Positions 1-7,927 of a stretch of 35,730 nt of DNA are shown here, one piece after another; position 1 is the stretch's first letter; every line of letters begins with the position of its first letter. Position numbers and translations under genes: made by a program. Source of the DNA: Chamaesiphon sp041738715 (lineage in GTDB: Bacteria; Cyanobacteriota; Cyanobacteriia; Cyanobacteriales; Chamaesiphonaceae); assembly GCA_041738715.1 (NCBI GenBank), contig JBGSPI010000156.1, positions 1 through 35,730 on the forward strand, read 5' to 3'. The notes under the pieces are model-generated. The model was given only the letters and a program-made list of their open reading frames with translations, did no database searches and was not told the DNA's origin.

Positions 1-47
1 TCTGACAAATGGGCATGATACAATTCTGGTAACATTTTATTGTTTTT

Positions 48-79
48 GGGTAAGAAGCTTTCTTACCCTATCTTTTTTT
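48..79 (+). terminator. Rho-independent terminator, plus strand
   Basis: A perfect 9-bp stem (GGGTAAGAA pairing with TTCTTACCC, loop GCT) is followed by TAT and a run of seven T with one C before it. The T-tract lies on the plus-strand 3' side only, so it should end a plus-strand gene lying left of the window. It also separates that gene from the convergent kinase gene. Confidence 0.7.
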
Positions 80-135
80 AGGCAACTTGCCTAGAATCAT
101 CTCCCTGTTTGGTTTTTAGGCTACCTGTCGCCCCG

Positions 136-2700
136 TCAGGGTTGATAGAGGATATCTTTTTGCCCAATCTGTTCGGCAGTGGCGATCAATTTATTGACCA
201 TTCCATCCTGAGCCAGTTCTAGTAAAATCTGTAAATCGGCTGTGGAAGGTAAAATTAGCTCTGTAATCAATGATGACTCTTGTTCTGGTGACAAGCTGTG
301 ATTTGAATGCGTCTTGGCATATTTCCAGGTGAGTTGTAAGTGTTTGGCTAATAATGGTAATAACTCCTTAATTTGTAATGGTTTGGCGAGAAAATCATCC
401 CCACCAGCGGCGATGCTCTGCTGCCGATCGATTTGGGCTACTGATGCCGAAGAAACTAGCACGATCGAATGTTGGAGATTGCCATCATGACGCAACTGTT
501 GGAGTAATTCATAGCCATCCATAACTGGCATAATTAGGTCGGTAATAATCAGATCGGGAGAGAGTTTGACGATCGATTCTAAGCCCACTTTGCCATTTTC
601 CGCCTCAGCAACTTGGAAGCCCAACGGCGTGAGTAAATCAACTAAGACCGATCGATTTTCCCAATGGTCATCAATAATTAAAATCTGGCGACGCGGCCCC
701 TCATAGCCAATAATTGTCGGTGTATCATCGCTCGGCTGTTGTTCGATCTCTGCGGTGCCAATCAGTGGCGTGATGTCAAACCAGAACTCGCTCCCCACTC
801 CCTCTTCGCTCTGAACTTGAATTTTACTGCCCATTAATTCGACAATTTTTTGGCTGATGGTCAGTCCCAAGCCAGTACCTTCCGACTGGCGTAATTTATC
901 GCCAACTTGCTCGAATGCTTGGAAAATGCGATCGAGGCGATCGGTGGAAATCCCAGATCCGGTATCATTAACTTGAAAGCGGAGGGTCGATAGTTCCAGG
1001 TCGATAATTGTGACTGTAAATGTTACCGATCCTCGATCGGTGAATTTAATCGCATTCCCCAAGAGGTTGATCAGGACTTGCCGCAGCCGTTTTTCATCAG
1101 TGATAATACTGGTGGGTAAATGGGGATCTGGTTGAAAGATAAATTCAATCCCCTGACGATCGGCGCGAATCCGACAAATATCTACCACATTCTGGAGAAA
1201 AGAAGGTAGATGAATTTTTTGGGGTACGAGTTCGAGTTTGCGGGCTTCGATTTTGGCAATATCCAAAATATCATCGATCAGGGTGAGAAGATGAGTACCG
1301 CACTGGTGAATAACATTAACTCCGTGTTTTTCTCGACCAGAAAGCATGATCGAACGGTTGAGAATTTGGGTATAGCCTAAGATGCCATTCAGGGGAGTCC
1401 GCAATTCATGGCTCATATTCGCCAAGAATTCACTCTTGGCTTGATTGGCGGTATCGGCGAGTAGTTTGGCTCGGTTTAGTTCGGTAGTGCGGTGTTCGAC
1501 GCGGCTTTCTAACTCTTCATTCATCTGCTGAAGCACCTGCTCGGAATGATGCAATTCAGACAGGGTATGTTCTAATTGTTGCATTTGTTGCGAGAGTTGG
1601 CGATCGCGGGCGGTTAGTTGCTCCGCCATTTGGTTAAACCCCTGAGCCAGCACACCAACTTCATCTGGGGTATCGATCGGGATCGTGATATTCAAATTAC
1701 CAGCGGCTAACTGCTGAGTCACCTGGGTCAAGTTTTGAATCCGCCGACTCAGGGATTGGGTAACGCGAAATCCCTGAATACTTACACCACTCACCAGTAA
1801 TCCGCCCAACAACCCAAAGCCGAGCAGTAACAACCATAGTTGACCTTCGGTTTGCTCTGTTTCTTTGGCTGGGTTAAGGATGGCAATTTTCAGGGTTGTT
1901 TGATTCTCCACAGAAGAGGCGGAGCCAAGAAAATTCGGTATTTCAACTGTTTTGACTAGGTAATCTTCACCTGCAATTAGCATCCACTTCAATCTGTTGT
2001 TTTGGGGGAATTTCCATTGTCGATCTCGATCGATCGGTAGGGTCGAAGCTGTCACTCGTTGGCGGAATCTCGCCTGTGAAGCATCATCTTCAAAGGCGAT
2101 TAGATGCATAGATGTCTTGCGCCGAATTTGTTCGAGTAAGGTGTCATCAACCGCATTTCCTACTACCAATCCAGCGAGAATTTTGGCACTAGATTTAATC
2201 GGCGTTAATGCCACCAAGGCAGATGAATTCCTACTCGCAGTTGTCATTACTCCCGCTAACTCTAACCCCGCCTGAGCCGAACGATTGATCGCCCGATCGT
2301 TTAATGTTGCTGTTCGGAGTTCTCCTTGCTGCAAACACAATAAACTATCACCATCAGGATTGATAATTTTCACCAAATCTAGCTCAAAAGAAGCTTGGAT
2401 TGGCAGTAATATTTGTTGCAACAGGGCAGAATCTTGATTCGTAGCTGCTCGAATCACCTCACTATGATTAGTAATTGCCCTGGCTTTCAAATTGAGGGTT
2501 TCTTGGCGTAATTGGAGATTGAGTTGCAACGAAGCGGCAAAATCTTCTGCCTCCTTGTGGGCGTTTTGTTCGAGGTTATTTCTGGCAACCAGCCCAAAGC
2601 CGACAATTCCCACAGTCCATAAGCCGAGGAATGTTGCTAATATTGGTGACAATAACTTGACTGCCACTGGTAGTCGTGAGTAGCGATTGAGAAGATCCAT
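136..2700 (-). CDS. Membrane-bound hybrid sensor histidine kinase
   Basis: An 854-residue inner-membrane hybrid kinase. Visible order: transmembrane helix about 16-40, a periplasmic sensor region of roughly 245 residues, a second helix about 287-308, HAMP about 310-362, a coiled coil to about 410, HisKA with the phospho-acceptor His431 in SHELRTP, then HATPase_c with an N-box around 549, DTGSGIS about 579 and GTGLGL about 608. A C-terminal receiver follows, with acidic pair Asp677/Asp678, acceptor Asp721 and Lys773. It should autophosphorylate and pass phosphate internally to Asp721; the output partner is not encoded nearby. It starts 2 nt after the stop of the binding lipoprotein gene, so the two are probably co-transcribed and co-sensing. 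The C-terminal tail resembles the 'PxxxLxxLxxLAxxG' tail of cyanobacterial hybrid kinases but stops early. Confidence 0.9.
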   Translation of the reverse strand: MDLLNRYSRLPVAVKLLSPILATFLGLWTVGIVGFGLVARNNLEQNAHKEAEDFAASLQLNLQLRQETLNLKARAITNHSEVIRAATNQDSALLQQILLPIQASFELDLVKIINPDGDSLLCLQQGELRTATLNDRAINRSAQAGLELAGVMTTASRNSSALVALTPIKSSAKILAGLVVGNAVDDTLLEQIRRKTSMHLIAFEDDASQARFRQRVTASTLPIDRDRQWKFPQNNRLKWMLIAGEDYLVKTVEIPNFLGSASSVENQTTLKIAILNPAKETEQTEGQLWLLLLGFGLLGGLLVSGVSIQGFRVTQSLSRRIQNLTQVTQQLAAGNLNITIPIDTPDEVGVLAQGFNQMAEQLTARDRQLSQQMQQLEHTLSELHHSEQVLQQMNEELESRVEHRTTELNRAKLLADTANQAKSEFLANMSHELRTPLNGILGYTQILNRSIMLSGREKHGVNVIHQCGTHLLTLIDDILDIAKIEARKLELVPQKIHLPSFLQNVVDICRIRADRQGIEFIFQPDPHLPTSIITDEKRLRQVLINLLGNAIKFTDRGSVTFTVTIIDLELSTLRFQVNDTGSGISTDRLDRIFQAFEQVGDKLRQSEGTGLGLTISQKIVELMGSKIQVQSEEGVGSEFWFDITPLIGTAEIEQQPSDDTPTIIGYEGPRRQILIIDDHWENRSVLVDLLTPLGFQVAEAENGKVGLESIVKLSPDLIITDLIMPVMDGYELLQQLRHDGNLQHSIVLVSSASVAQIDRQQSIAAGGDDFLAKPLQIKELLPLLAKHLQLTWKYAKTHSNHSLSPEQESSLITELILPSTADLQILLELAQDGMVNKLIATAEQIGQKDILYQP

Positions 2701-2702
2701 CC

Positions 2703-3578
2703 CTAATGCCCTTTTGATTCATCAGTCACAGGCAAAAAACCAGCCCGTTCCATTGCGCTGATGGCTGGCGGACTAAAAATGTATCGAACAAAACTTTGGG
2801 TTGCTGCTGAAGGATTTTTATGCCAAACAACAGAAATGTGGCGCACCATTTGATACTTATTCGTCTCAAAGTTTTCTGGGGTGGGTGCAACTCCATCCAG
2901 GCTGAGACGATTAACTGGTAGTTGATGGGAAATAGCGTAAGCGAGAGAAAAGGCTCCAATACTGTAGGGAGTACTCTCAATTGCCCCAATTAATTCCCCT
3001 TCCTTCCGAAACACTATTGCCTGGGGTGAATTCTTCAGATCTTTCCCTAAGTAATATTTCCGCAGAATTTGCTTGGCAGACTCATCTTCGGGTCGATCGA
3101 GCAAGACAATTTTAGCATTCGGCCCGCCGATTTGCCGCCAATTAGTAACATTCCCACTATAAATATCTCGCAGATTTTTGGTGGTTAAATTTTTGACTCC
3201 GGTAACACTAGGATGAGTGGCAACTAGTAACAAATCGTTGACAATTGCGCGAGAATTTAAAATAGGGTCATTTTTACCCACTTTTAAAGCAGTTTTAGAA
3301 ATTGTCCCCACATCGACAACTTTCAGTTTAATCCCCTCGATAATACTTTCAGACTGCCCTGGCTTAAGCTGGGTAACTTGGAAGTTTTTGTTACTCGCTG
3401 AGTAGTTAGTTTCTAAGAGGGTGAGCAAACCGACAGTGCTGGTGGAGCCACCAACCTTAATCGAAGCTGGGGCTGAATCTGTCGAATTTAGGGGGGCACT
3501 ATTGCTTTGAGTGCAACTAGCCAAGGGGAGTAGCATCAGCGCACCGATCGACCAAATAACTAATTTTCGCGCCATCAT
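2703..3578 (-). CDS. PstS-like periplasmic substrate-binding lipoprotein
   Basis: A binding protein of the phosphate/PstS-like (PBP-like) fold. The N-terminus has a basic start (MMARK), a hydrophobic stretch and a lipobox LASC, so it is predicted to be a lipoprotein anchored at the outer face of the cytoplasmic membrane. The core contains the family-typical phrases SIKVGGSTSTVG, LRDIYSGNVTNW and SIGAFSLAYA. I chose ATG at 3578 (a second ATG follows at 3575); the frame also extends to a TTG at 3605, which would add nine residues before the signal. No Pst permease or ATPase gene is adjacent. The hybrid kinase begins 2 nt downstream, suggesting that this protein presents ligand to the kinase instead of, or as well as, feeding a transporter. 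The ligand is unknown; phosphate or another oxyanion is a family-based guess. Confidence 0.85.
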   Translation of the reverse strand: MMARKLVIWSIGALMLLPLASCTQSNSAPLNSTDSAPASIKVGGSTSTVGLLTLLETNYSASNKNFQVTQLKPGQSESIIEGIKLKVVDVGTISKTALKVGKNDPILNSRAIVNDLLLVATHPSVTGVKNLTTKNLRDIYSGNVTNWRQIGGPNAKIVLLDRPEDESAKQILRKYYLGKDLKNSPQAIVFRKEGELIGAIESTPYSIGAFSLAYAISHQLPVNRLSLDGVAPTPENFETNKYQMVRHISVVWHKNPSAATQSFVRYIFSPPAISAMERAGFLPVTDESKGH

Positions 3579-3814
3579 CGATAGTATTGGTGGGGATAGA
3601 TTCAATCTCGTTCGAGACTAAACCTAGTATTCCCCAAGCTGAAACCGAATCTCTCAATAGAGGTGCGACTCCACTCGTCACCAGCAATTTTGTTAATAAT
3701 TAATCGCTAATTCCTTGATTGGATTTTGGACATTTTGAGATTTGTGGCATCTAAAAGTTACCTATCGCTAATGACGAGCGAATAGATAGTTGTAGTTGGA
3801 AGAATTGCTAGAAA

Positions 3815-4237
3815 CTAGGCAGCAATTTCAGTTTGAGGTGTCCGAAATTTACCCTTTTTAACCACAGAAAAGCGAGGACGAACAGTCTGAGATTGACCCA
3901 ATTTGCGCCCAGGAGATTTACCTCGGGGTTTGGGTGCAGAGGCTGGTGTACCCAACTGGGAAATAATTAGGTTCCAGTCCTGCTGTACCTTTGAAGGACT
4001 AATGCGAGCTTCGGGATCGGGTTTAAGGTGCCGCTCCCAGGGTCGAGGTAGTGCCATTGCCAGGGCATGAGCGGCCCAGAGTTGCACATAGGCAAGCATC
4101 ACCAGGTAAATCCAATTCTGTTCATGCTCGACATCAGGTGTCTCAAAATCACTCAATAACAAATTCTGCTTCTTAAACCGGAATATTGGCATAATAGATT
4201 TGGGAATTATGGCGGATCTTTTGCTTTGAACCGTCAT
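3815..4237 (-). pseudogene. 3' remnant of a transposase gene
   Basis: The 140-codon frame matches, from about residue 17 (FRFKKQNLLLSDFETP) onward, the C-terminal end of a cyanobacterial DDE-type transposase family: HEQNWIYLVMLAYVQLW, LPRPWERHL, QLGTPASAPKPRGKSPGR and the closing VVKKG are its usual terminal motifs. Full-length members are several hundred residues, so the catalytic part is missing. The first 16 residues look unrelated, so the junction of the truncated copy is near 4190. No matching inverted repeats or target duplication were recognised. The assignment rests on remembered family motifs. It is almost certainly non-functional. Confidence 0.7.
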
Positions 4238-4438
4238 TATCCTTTTTTATCTGGCTTTCATCCCTTTTCAGCCTCGATCTTGTCCAAAGTCCAATTGATT
4301 ACGATGGTTTACAGCAAATTGCAATCAAACGTGCCACAGATAAAAATCTTCAAAGCAATCCTGGACTCCGTTTTTCAATCATTTTTGTGGTGGGTTTGCT
4401 CGAAAACTGCTGTAAGTTAATGGTCCCAATCTAACCTT

Positions 4439-5410
4439 TTGCCTAACTCCCTCACCCCTATTCCCTATTCCCTTCTAATCGCCGCTTACTTAGATTATCT
4501 GCTCGGCGATCCCTGGGGCTGGTTACATCCTGTTCAGGTAATTGGCTGGTGGATCGATCGATTTGTCCAAATTGTCTTGAAATATTGTCTTAGCCCTAAT
4601 TCTCGCCGTTGGGCAGGAGTGGTTTTGTGCTGGGTGACAATCTTGGGTACGGGAGGAATTACTTGGCTGCTAATTTATCTGTGCCAGTGGGTGCATCCCT
4701 GGCTAGGGGTAGGGGTAGAATCGATCGCCTTAGCGAGTTGTTTTGCTGGGCGTAGTTTGCGCCAAGCAGCGGTGGATGTACTGGCTGCTGTGGCGACTGA
4801 AGATCTAGATGCGGCTCGATCGAAGTTAAGGATGTATGTTGGTCGAGATACCGATCGTTTAAACATTGCCGATATCTATCGAGCTATTTTTGAGACGATC
4901 TCGGAAAATGCGATCGATGGGGTCATGGCTCCGCTATTTTATGCGATCCTTGGCTCTTTTATTCCCATAATCGGGGCTACACCCTTGGCGATGGCTTATA
5001 AAGCTGCTAGCACTCTAGATTCGATGGTTGGCTATCGTCGCGAGCCATACGCCGATTTAGGCTGGTGTAGCGCAAAATCTGAAGATCTGTTGACTTGGTT
5101 CCCTTGTCGTCTGGCAGTCCTCACCTTGAGCCTGATTTCTGGCAAACCGTTCACTGTCTGGCGGTTGTGCTGGCGAGATGCCCGCCGAGATCCTAGTCCC
5201 AACTCTGGCTGGAGCGAGTGTGCTTACGCCGCAGCAGTGGGAGTCCAAGTTGGTGGAATCAATTACTATCGCGGTCAAGTCCAGGAAAAACCGCTACTGG
5301 GTGACAATCTTCAGCCAATCACGCCCATGATTATTCAGCAGGGGCTACAGTTAACTCGGGATAGTTTTTTGATCTGGATCGGGCTACTTTTGTTAGTAAA
5401 TTATGTCTGA
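4439..5410 (+). CDS. cobD: Adenosylcobinamide-phosphate synthase CobD/CbiB
   Basis: A polytopic membrane enzyme of late cobalamin synthesis that joins the aminopropanol (phosphate) arm to adenosylcobyric acid. Family hallmarks are LDYLLGDPWGWLHPVQVIG near the N-terminus, RDTDRLNIADIYRAIFETISENAIDG in the middle and MAYKAASTLDSMVGYR later. The length of 323 residues is normal. The only usable start is TTG at 4439: no in-frame ATG lies upstream of the conserved region, since the nearest upstream ATG runs into a stop. Codons 2-11 fall within a CCCTATTCCCT-type repeat tract common between genes in this window, so the true N-terminus is uncertain. It stands alone; no cobalamin riboswitch was recognised in the roughly 200 bp upstream. 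Confidence 0.88.
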   Translation: MPNSLTPIPYSLLIAAYLDYLLGDPWGWLHPVQVIGWWIDRFVQIVLKYCLSPNSRRWAGVVLCWVTILGTGGITWLLIYLCQWVHPWLGVGVESIALASCFAGRSLRQAAVDVLAAVATEDLDAARSKLRMYVGRDTDRLNIADIYRAIFETISENAIDGVMAPLFYAILGSFIPIIGATPLAMAYKAASTLDSMVGYRREPYADLGWCSAKSEDLLTWFPCRLAVLTLSLISGKPFTVWRLCWRDARRDPSPNSGWSECAYAAAVGVQVGGINYYRGQVQEKPLLGDNLQPITPMIIQQGLQLTRDSFLIWIGLLLLVNYV

Positions 5411-5558
5411 AATGCGCTGACAACAAGACACTTACTTCCAGTCGAATTTCAGTCGTTGCAACATAAGTTACGAAAAAATCGTCACTGGAAACACTGGTTG
5501 TTAGAATAAATTTATAGCTACCTGGCTTTGACTCACATCACTCATTTGGAAAAGGATT

Positions 5559-6407
5559 ATGTTGACTAGAGTATCGTTCCTCCGTCAGTGGTTGCAGCGA
5601 CGGTGGTTGTATCCGTTCATCTCTGTATGTATGGTTGGGGCTGTGATCCTGGGTCAACCACAGGTGAGTCAAGCTATTCCTTGGTGGCAAATCCTCATTC
5701 AGGGTGCCCAAATTGTCCAGATTTCCAATATGTCTGATGCACAGGAAGCTAGCCTGGGTGCACAGATTAATCAACAATTAATTAATGGGCAGGTCAAAAT
5801 CTATCGCAATCAAGCCGCGACTGATTATGTCAATCGGATTGGCCAGCGGTTAGCACGGAATAGCGATCGCCCAGATGTTAAGTTTACATTCCAAGTTGTC
5901 GAAGATGACTCGATCAATGCCTTTGCGACAATGGGCGGTTTTGCCTATGTGAATACGGGTTTGCTCAAAGCCGCCGATAATGAAGCACAGTTGGCTGGTG
6001 TAATTAGCCATGAAATTGGACATTTGACTGGTCGCCACTCACGGGAGCGGATGAGACAAGCGGCGATTAGACAGGGGATCAGTTCGATCGTTGGGGTTGA
6101 TCGGGACAAATTAGTCCAGATGGGGATCCAGTTGGCTCTGACGTTACCAAATAGCCGTCAAGATGAATATGATGCCGATCGTCGCGGGATGAATGCGATT
6201 ATCAGATCTGGTTATGCACCAACCGGAATGCCTGAGTTCATGAAAAAATTGATTCGGAGTGATTCCCCACCAGCATTCCTCAGCAGCCACCCTGCTGTGC
6301 CTGAACGAGTTACCAATCTCCAACGAATGATTCCGCCAACATATCAGACTCGGACTGATGGGTTGAACGGTTCTTCCTACAAGCAACAGTTACAAAACTT
6401 CTTTTAG
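5559..6407 (+). CDS. Secreted M48-family zinc metalloprotease
   Basis: A 282-residue M48 peptidase of the BepA/LoiP-like type. An N-terminal signal (hydrophobic about 17-38, ending near SQA) implies export to the periplasm. The zinc motif is HEIGH at 151-155, and the third ligand is probably Glu203 in DEYDADRRG. The segment INAFATMGGFAYVNTGLL just ahead of the motif is also characteristic. Homologues degrade or refold outer-membrane and envelope proteins. ATG at 5559 is preceded by AAAAGGA at a suitable distance. A strong terminator lies about 30 bp after the stop, so this is a single-gene unit. Confidence 0.88.
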   Translation: MLTRVSFLRQWLQRRWLYPFISVCMVGAVILGQPQVSQAIPWWQILIQGAQIVQISNMSDAQEASLGAQINQQLINGQVKIYRNQAATDYVNRIGQRLARNSDRPDVKFTFQVVEDDSINAFATMGGFAYVNTGLLKAADNEAQLAGVISHEIGHLTGRHSRERMRQAAIRQGISSIVGVDRDKLVQMGIQLALTLPNSRQDEYDADRRGMNAIIRSGYAPTGMPEFMKKLIRSDSPPAFLSSHPAVPERVTNLQRMIPPTYQTRTDGLNGSSYKQQLQNFF

Positions 6408-6437
6408 AGCTTGTTCGCGCAATTCCCACTACATAGC

Positions 6438-6472
6438 AAAAACCTGATTTCTGTTAGAAGTCAGGTTTTTAT
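6438..6472 (+). terminator. Rho-independent terminator after the M48 gene
   Basis: A 10-bp stem (AAAAACCTGA with TCAGGTTTTT) encloses a loop that can extend the stem with TTCT/AGAA. The 3' arm ends in five T, followed by ATATTTTAG. It begins about 30 bp after the protease stop codon. Because of the A-rich 5' arm it could also act in the reverse direction, but no minus-strand gene needs it. Confidence 0.75.
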
Positions 6473-6627
6473 ATTTTAGTTAAATAATCGGTATCGCGTG
6501 TCAGTATAACGCTCTGACAATAGTGAAGATGTTGTAATGTCTTGTTTAAATCATAATTTGACTAGTTATAATATTAACAACAAAATAATAATCGATCGCT
6601 CATCATTGATAATTTACGGAGTGAGCT

Positions 6628-7104
6628 ATGCCACAAACTGTTGCCGATCTAATGACTCGCGAGCCGATCGTCGTCACGCCTACAACGCCTTTATCTACCG
6701 CTATTCAAATTTTAGTCGATCGCCAAGTTAGCGGTTTACCAGTGGTTGATCCAGATGGAAAATTAATCGGCGTTATTTCTGAGTCAGATCTAATGTGGCG
6801 GGAAAAAGGAATTGATATGCCGCCACATATTATGTTTTTAGATAGTGTAATTTATCTCGAAAATCCGGCGAAATACGATCTCGAATTACACAAAGTTTTA
6901 GGTCAAACGGTTGGTGAAGTCATGACTGCTCATGCCATCACCATTGCGCCAGATGCTACGCTCCCAGCCGCCGCGAGGATCATGCACGAAAAGAAAGTGC
7001 ATCGTTTACCTGTCGTTGATGATGACAATCGGCCGATCGGTATTATCACCCAAGGCGATATTGTTCGGGCGATGGCGGCGGTAGAGAGCAGCAGTAATCA
7101 GTAA
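6628..7104 (+). CDS. Tandem CBS-domain protein
   Basis: A 158-residue soluble protein made almost wholly of two CBS domains (a Bateman module): about 1-60 (VADLMTREPIVVTP through LIGVISESDLM) and about 92-150 (VGEVMTAHAITIAP through PIGIITQGDIV). A linker of about 30 residues separates them, the usual spacing. CBS pairs bind adenine nucleotides and regulate partner proteins; stand-alone forms in cyanobacteria and chloroplasts have been linked to redox or energy sensing, but no partner is evident here. GGAGTGAG lies just upstream of the ATG as a good ribosome-binding site. Confidence 0.88.
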   Translation: MPQTVADLMTREPIVVTPTTPLSTAIQILVDRQVSGLPVVDPDGKLIGVISESDLMWREKGIDMPPHIMFLDSVIYLENPAKYDLELHKVLGQTVGEVMTAHAITIAPDATLPAAARIMHEKKVHRLPVVDDDNRPIGIITQGDIVRAMAAVESSSNQ

Positions 7105-7244
7105 CCTCATAGATCGAAATTAGGGGATCGGGGAGTGCAAATGATAGATTAAGGATTGGATTCATGCTGATGCCGATTACGATCAGATGGGTCAGCATCA
7201 ATCGTGCCGATTGTGTTTAACATTCATCCTATTCTCTTCCTCCC

Positions 7245-7892
7245 ATGACTGAATCCATCACCGATCTAATTAATTCTGAGCAAAAAGGCGATCGCATTAA
7301 AGCACTAAACCTCCTGCGCGAACTAGAACCAGCGATTGCTTTTAGCTATATTCGGCAATTGGTCACAGATAATAATACGCGAGTCCGCTATGCGGCCGTC
7401 AGTCAGATGGCTACATTGGGCGGAGAAGATCTTGCTGCGAGTCTGACAATTTTACGCGATCGGCTGGTCAACGATCCCGAACCTGATGTCCAAGCGGCTG
7501 CTGCTGATGCCATTGGTGCCTTAAAATTAACAGCCGCTTTTGAGGATCTCCAGCACCTGTATCACACCACGAGTGAGTGGTTGGTGCAATTTAGCATTAT
7601 CGCCGCTCTAGGCGAACTGGGCGATCCGCGTGGTTTAAACTTATTACAAACGGCTCTGACCTCCGAAACAAGTCTGGTTCAAACTGCGGCAATTGGTGCG
7701 ATTGGCGAACTAGGTAATCCCGATGGGGTCGAGAGTATTGTCTCCTTTGTGACTCACCCCGACTGGCAAATCCGCTACCAACTCGCCCGCGCACTCCGCA
7801 ATCTCGGTGGCGAACTAGCTGCGGAAAATTTACTAATCTTGATGACTGATGATGTCGATCAAGTCGCTCAAGAAGCAAAAGGACTGGGGTGA
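7245..7892 (+). CDS. nblB: HEAT-repeat protein, NblB-like
   Basis: A 215-residue all-helical protein with about five PBS-lyase-type HEAT repeats: VRYAAVSQMATLG, VQAAAADAIGALK, VQFSIIAALGELG, VQTAAIGAIGELG and IRYQLARALRNLGG. Length and repeat pattern match cyanobacterial NblB, a protein required for phycobilisome degradation and chlorophyll homeostasis under stress and related to phycobilin lyase subunits CpcE/CpcF. No phycobiliprotein genes are nearby, which favours NblB over a dedicated lyase subunit. It ends 35 bp before cinA on the same strand, so the two may be co-transcribed. The alternative is an uncharacterised HEAT-repeat protein. Confidence 0.72.
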   Translation: MTESITDLINSEQKGDRIKALNLLRELEPAIAFSYIRQLVTDNNTRVRYAAVSQMATLGGEDLAASLTILRDRLVNDPEPDVQAAAADAIGALKLTAAFEDLQHLYHTTSEWLVQFSIIAALGELGDPRGLNLLQTALTSETSLVQTAAIGAIGELGNPDGVESIVSFVTHPDWQIRYQLARALRNLGGELAAENLLILMTDDVDQVAQEAKGLG

Positions 7893-7927
7893 GGTTACAC
7901 ACATGTCAACTGCCAACTGATTTAACT

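Noticed and set aside
4226..4420. Plus-strand 64-codon frame upstream of cobD
   Set aside because: No ribosome site, no recognisable domain, low-complexity C/T-rich start; it lies over the decayed side of the transposase remnant.
4237..4438. Cobalamin riboswitch upstream of cobD
   Set aside because: No B12-box-like sequence or multi-stem architecture was visible in the 200 bp upstream.
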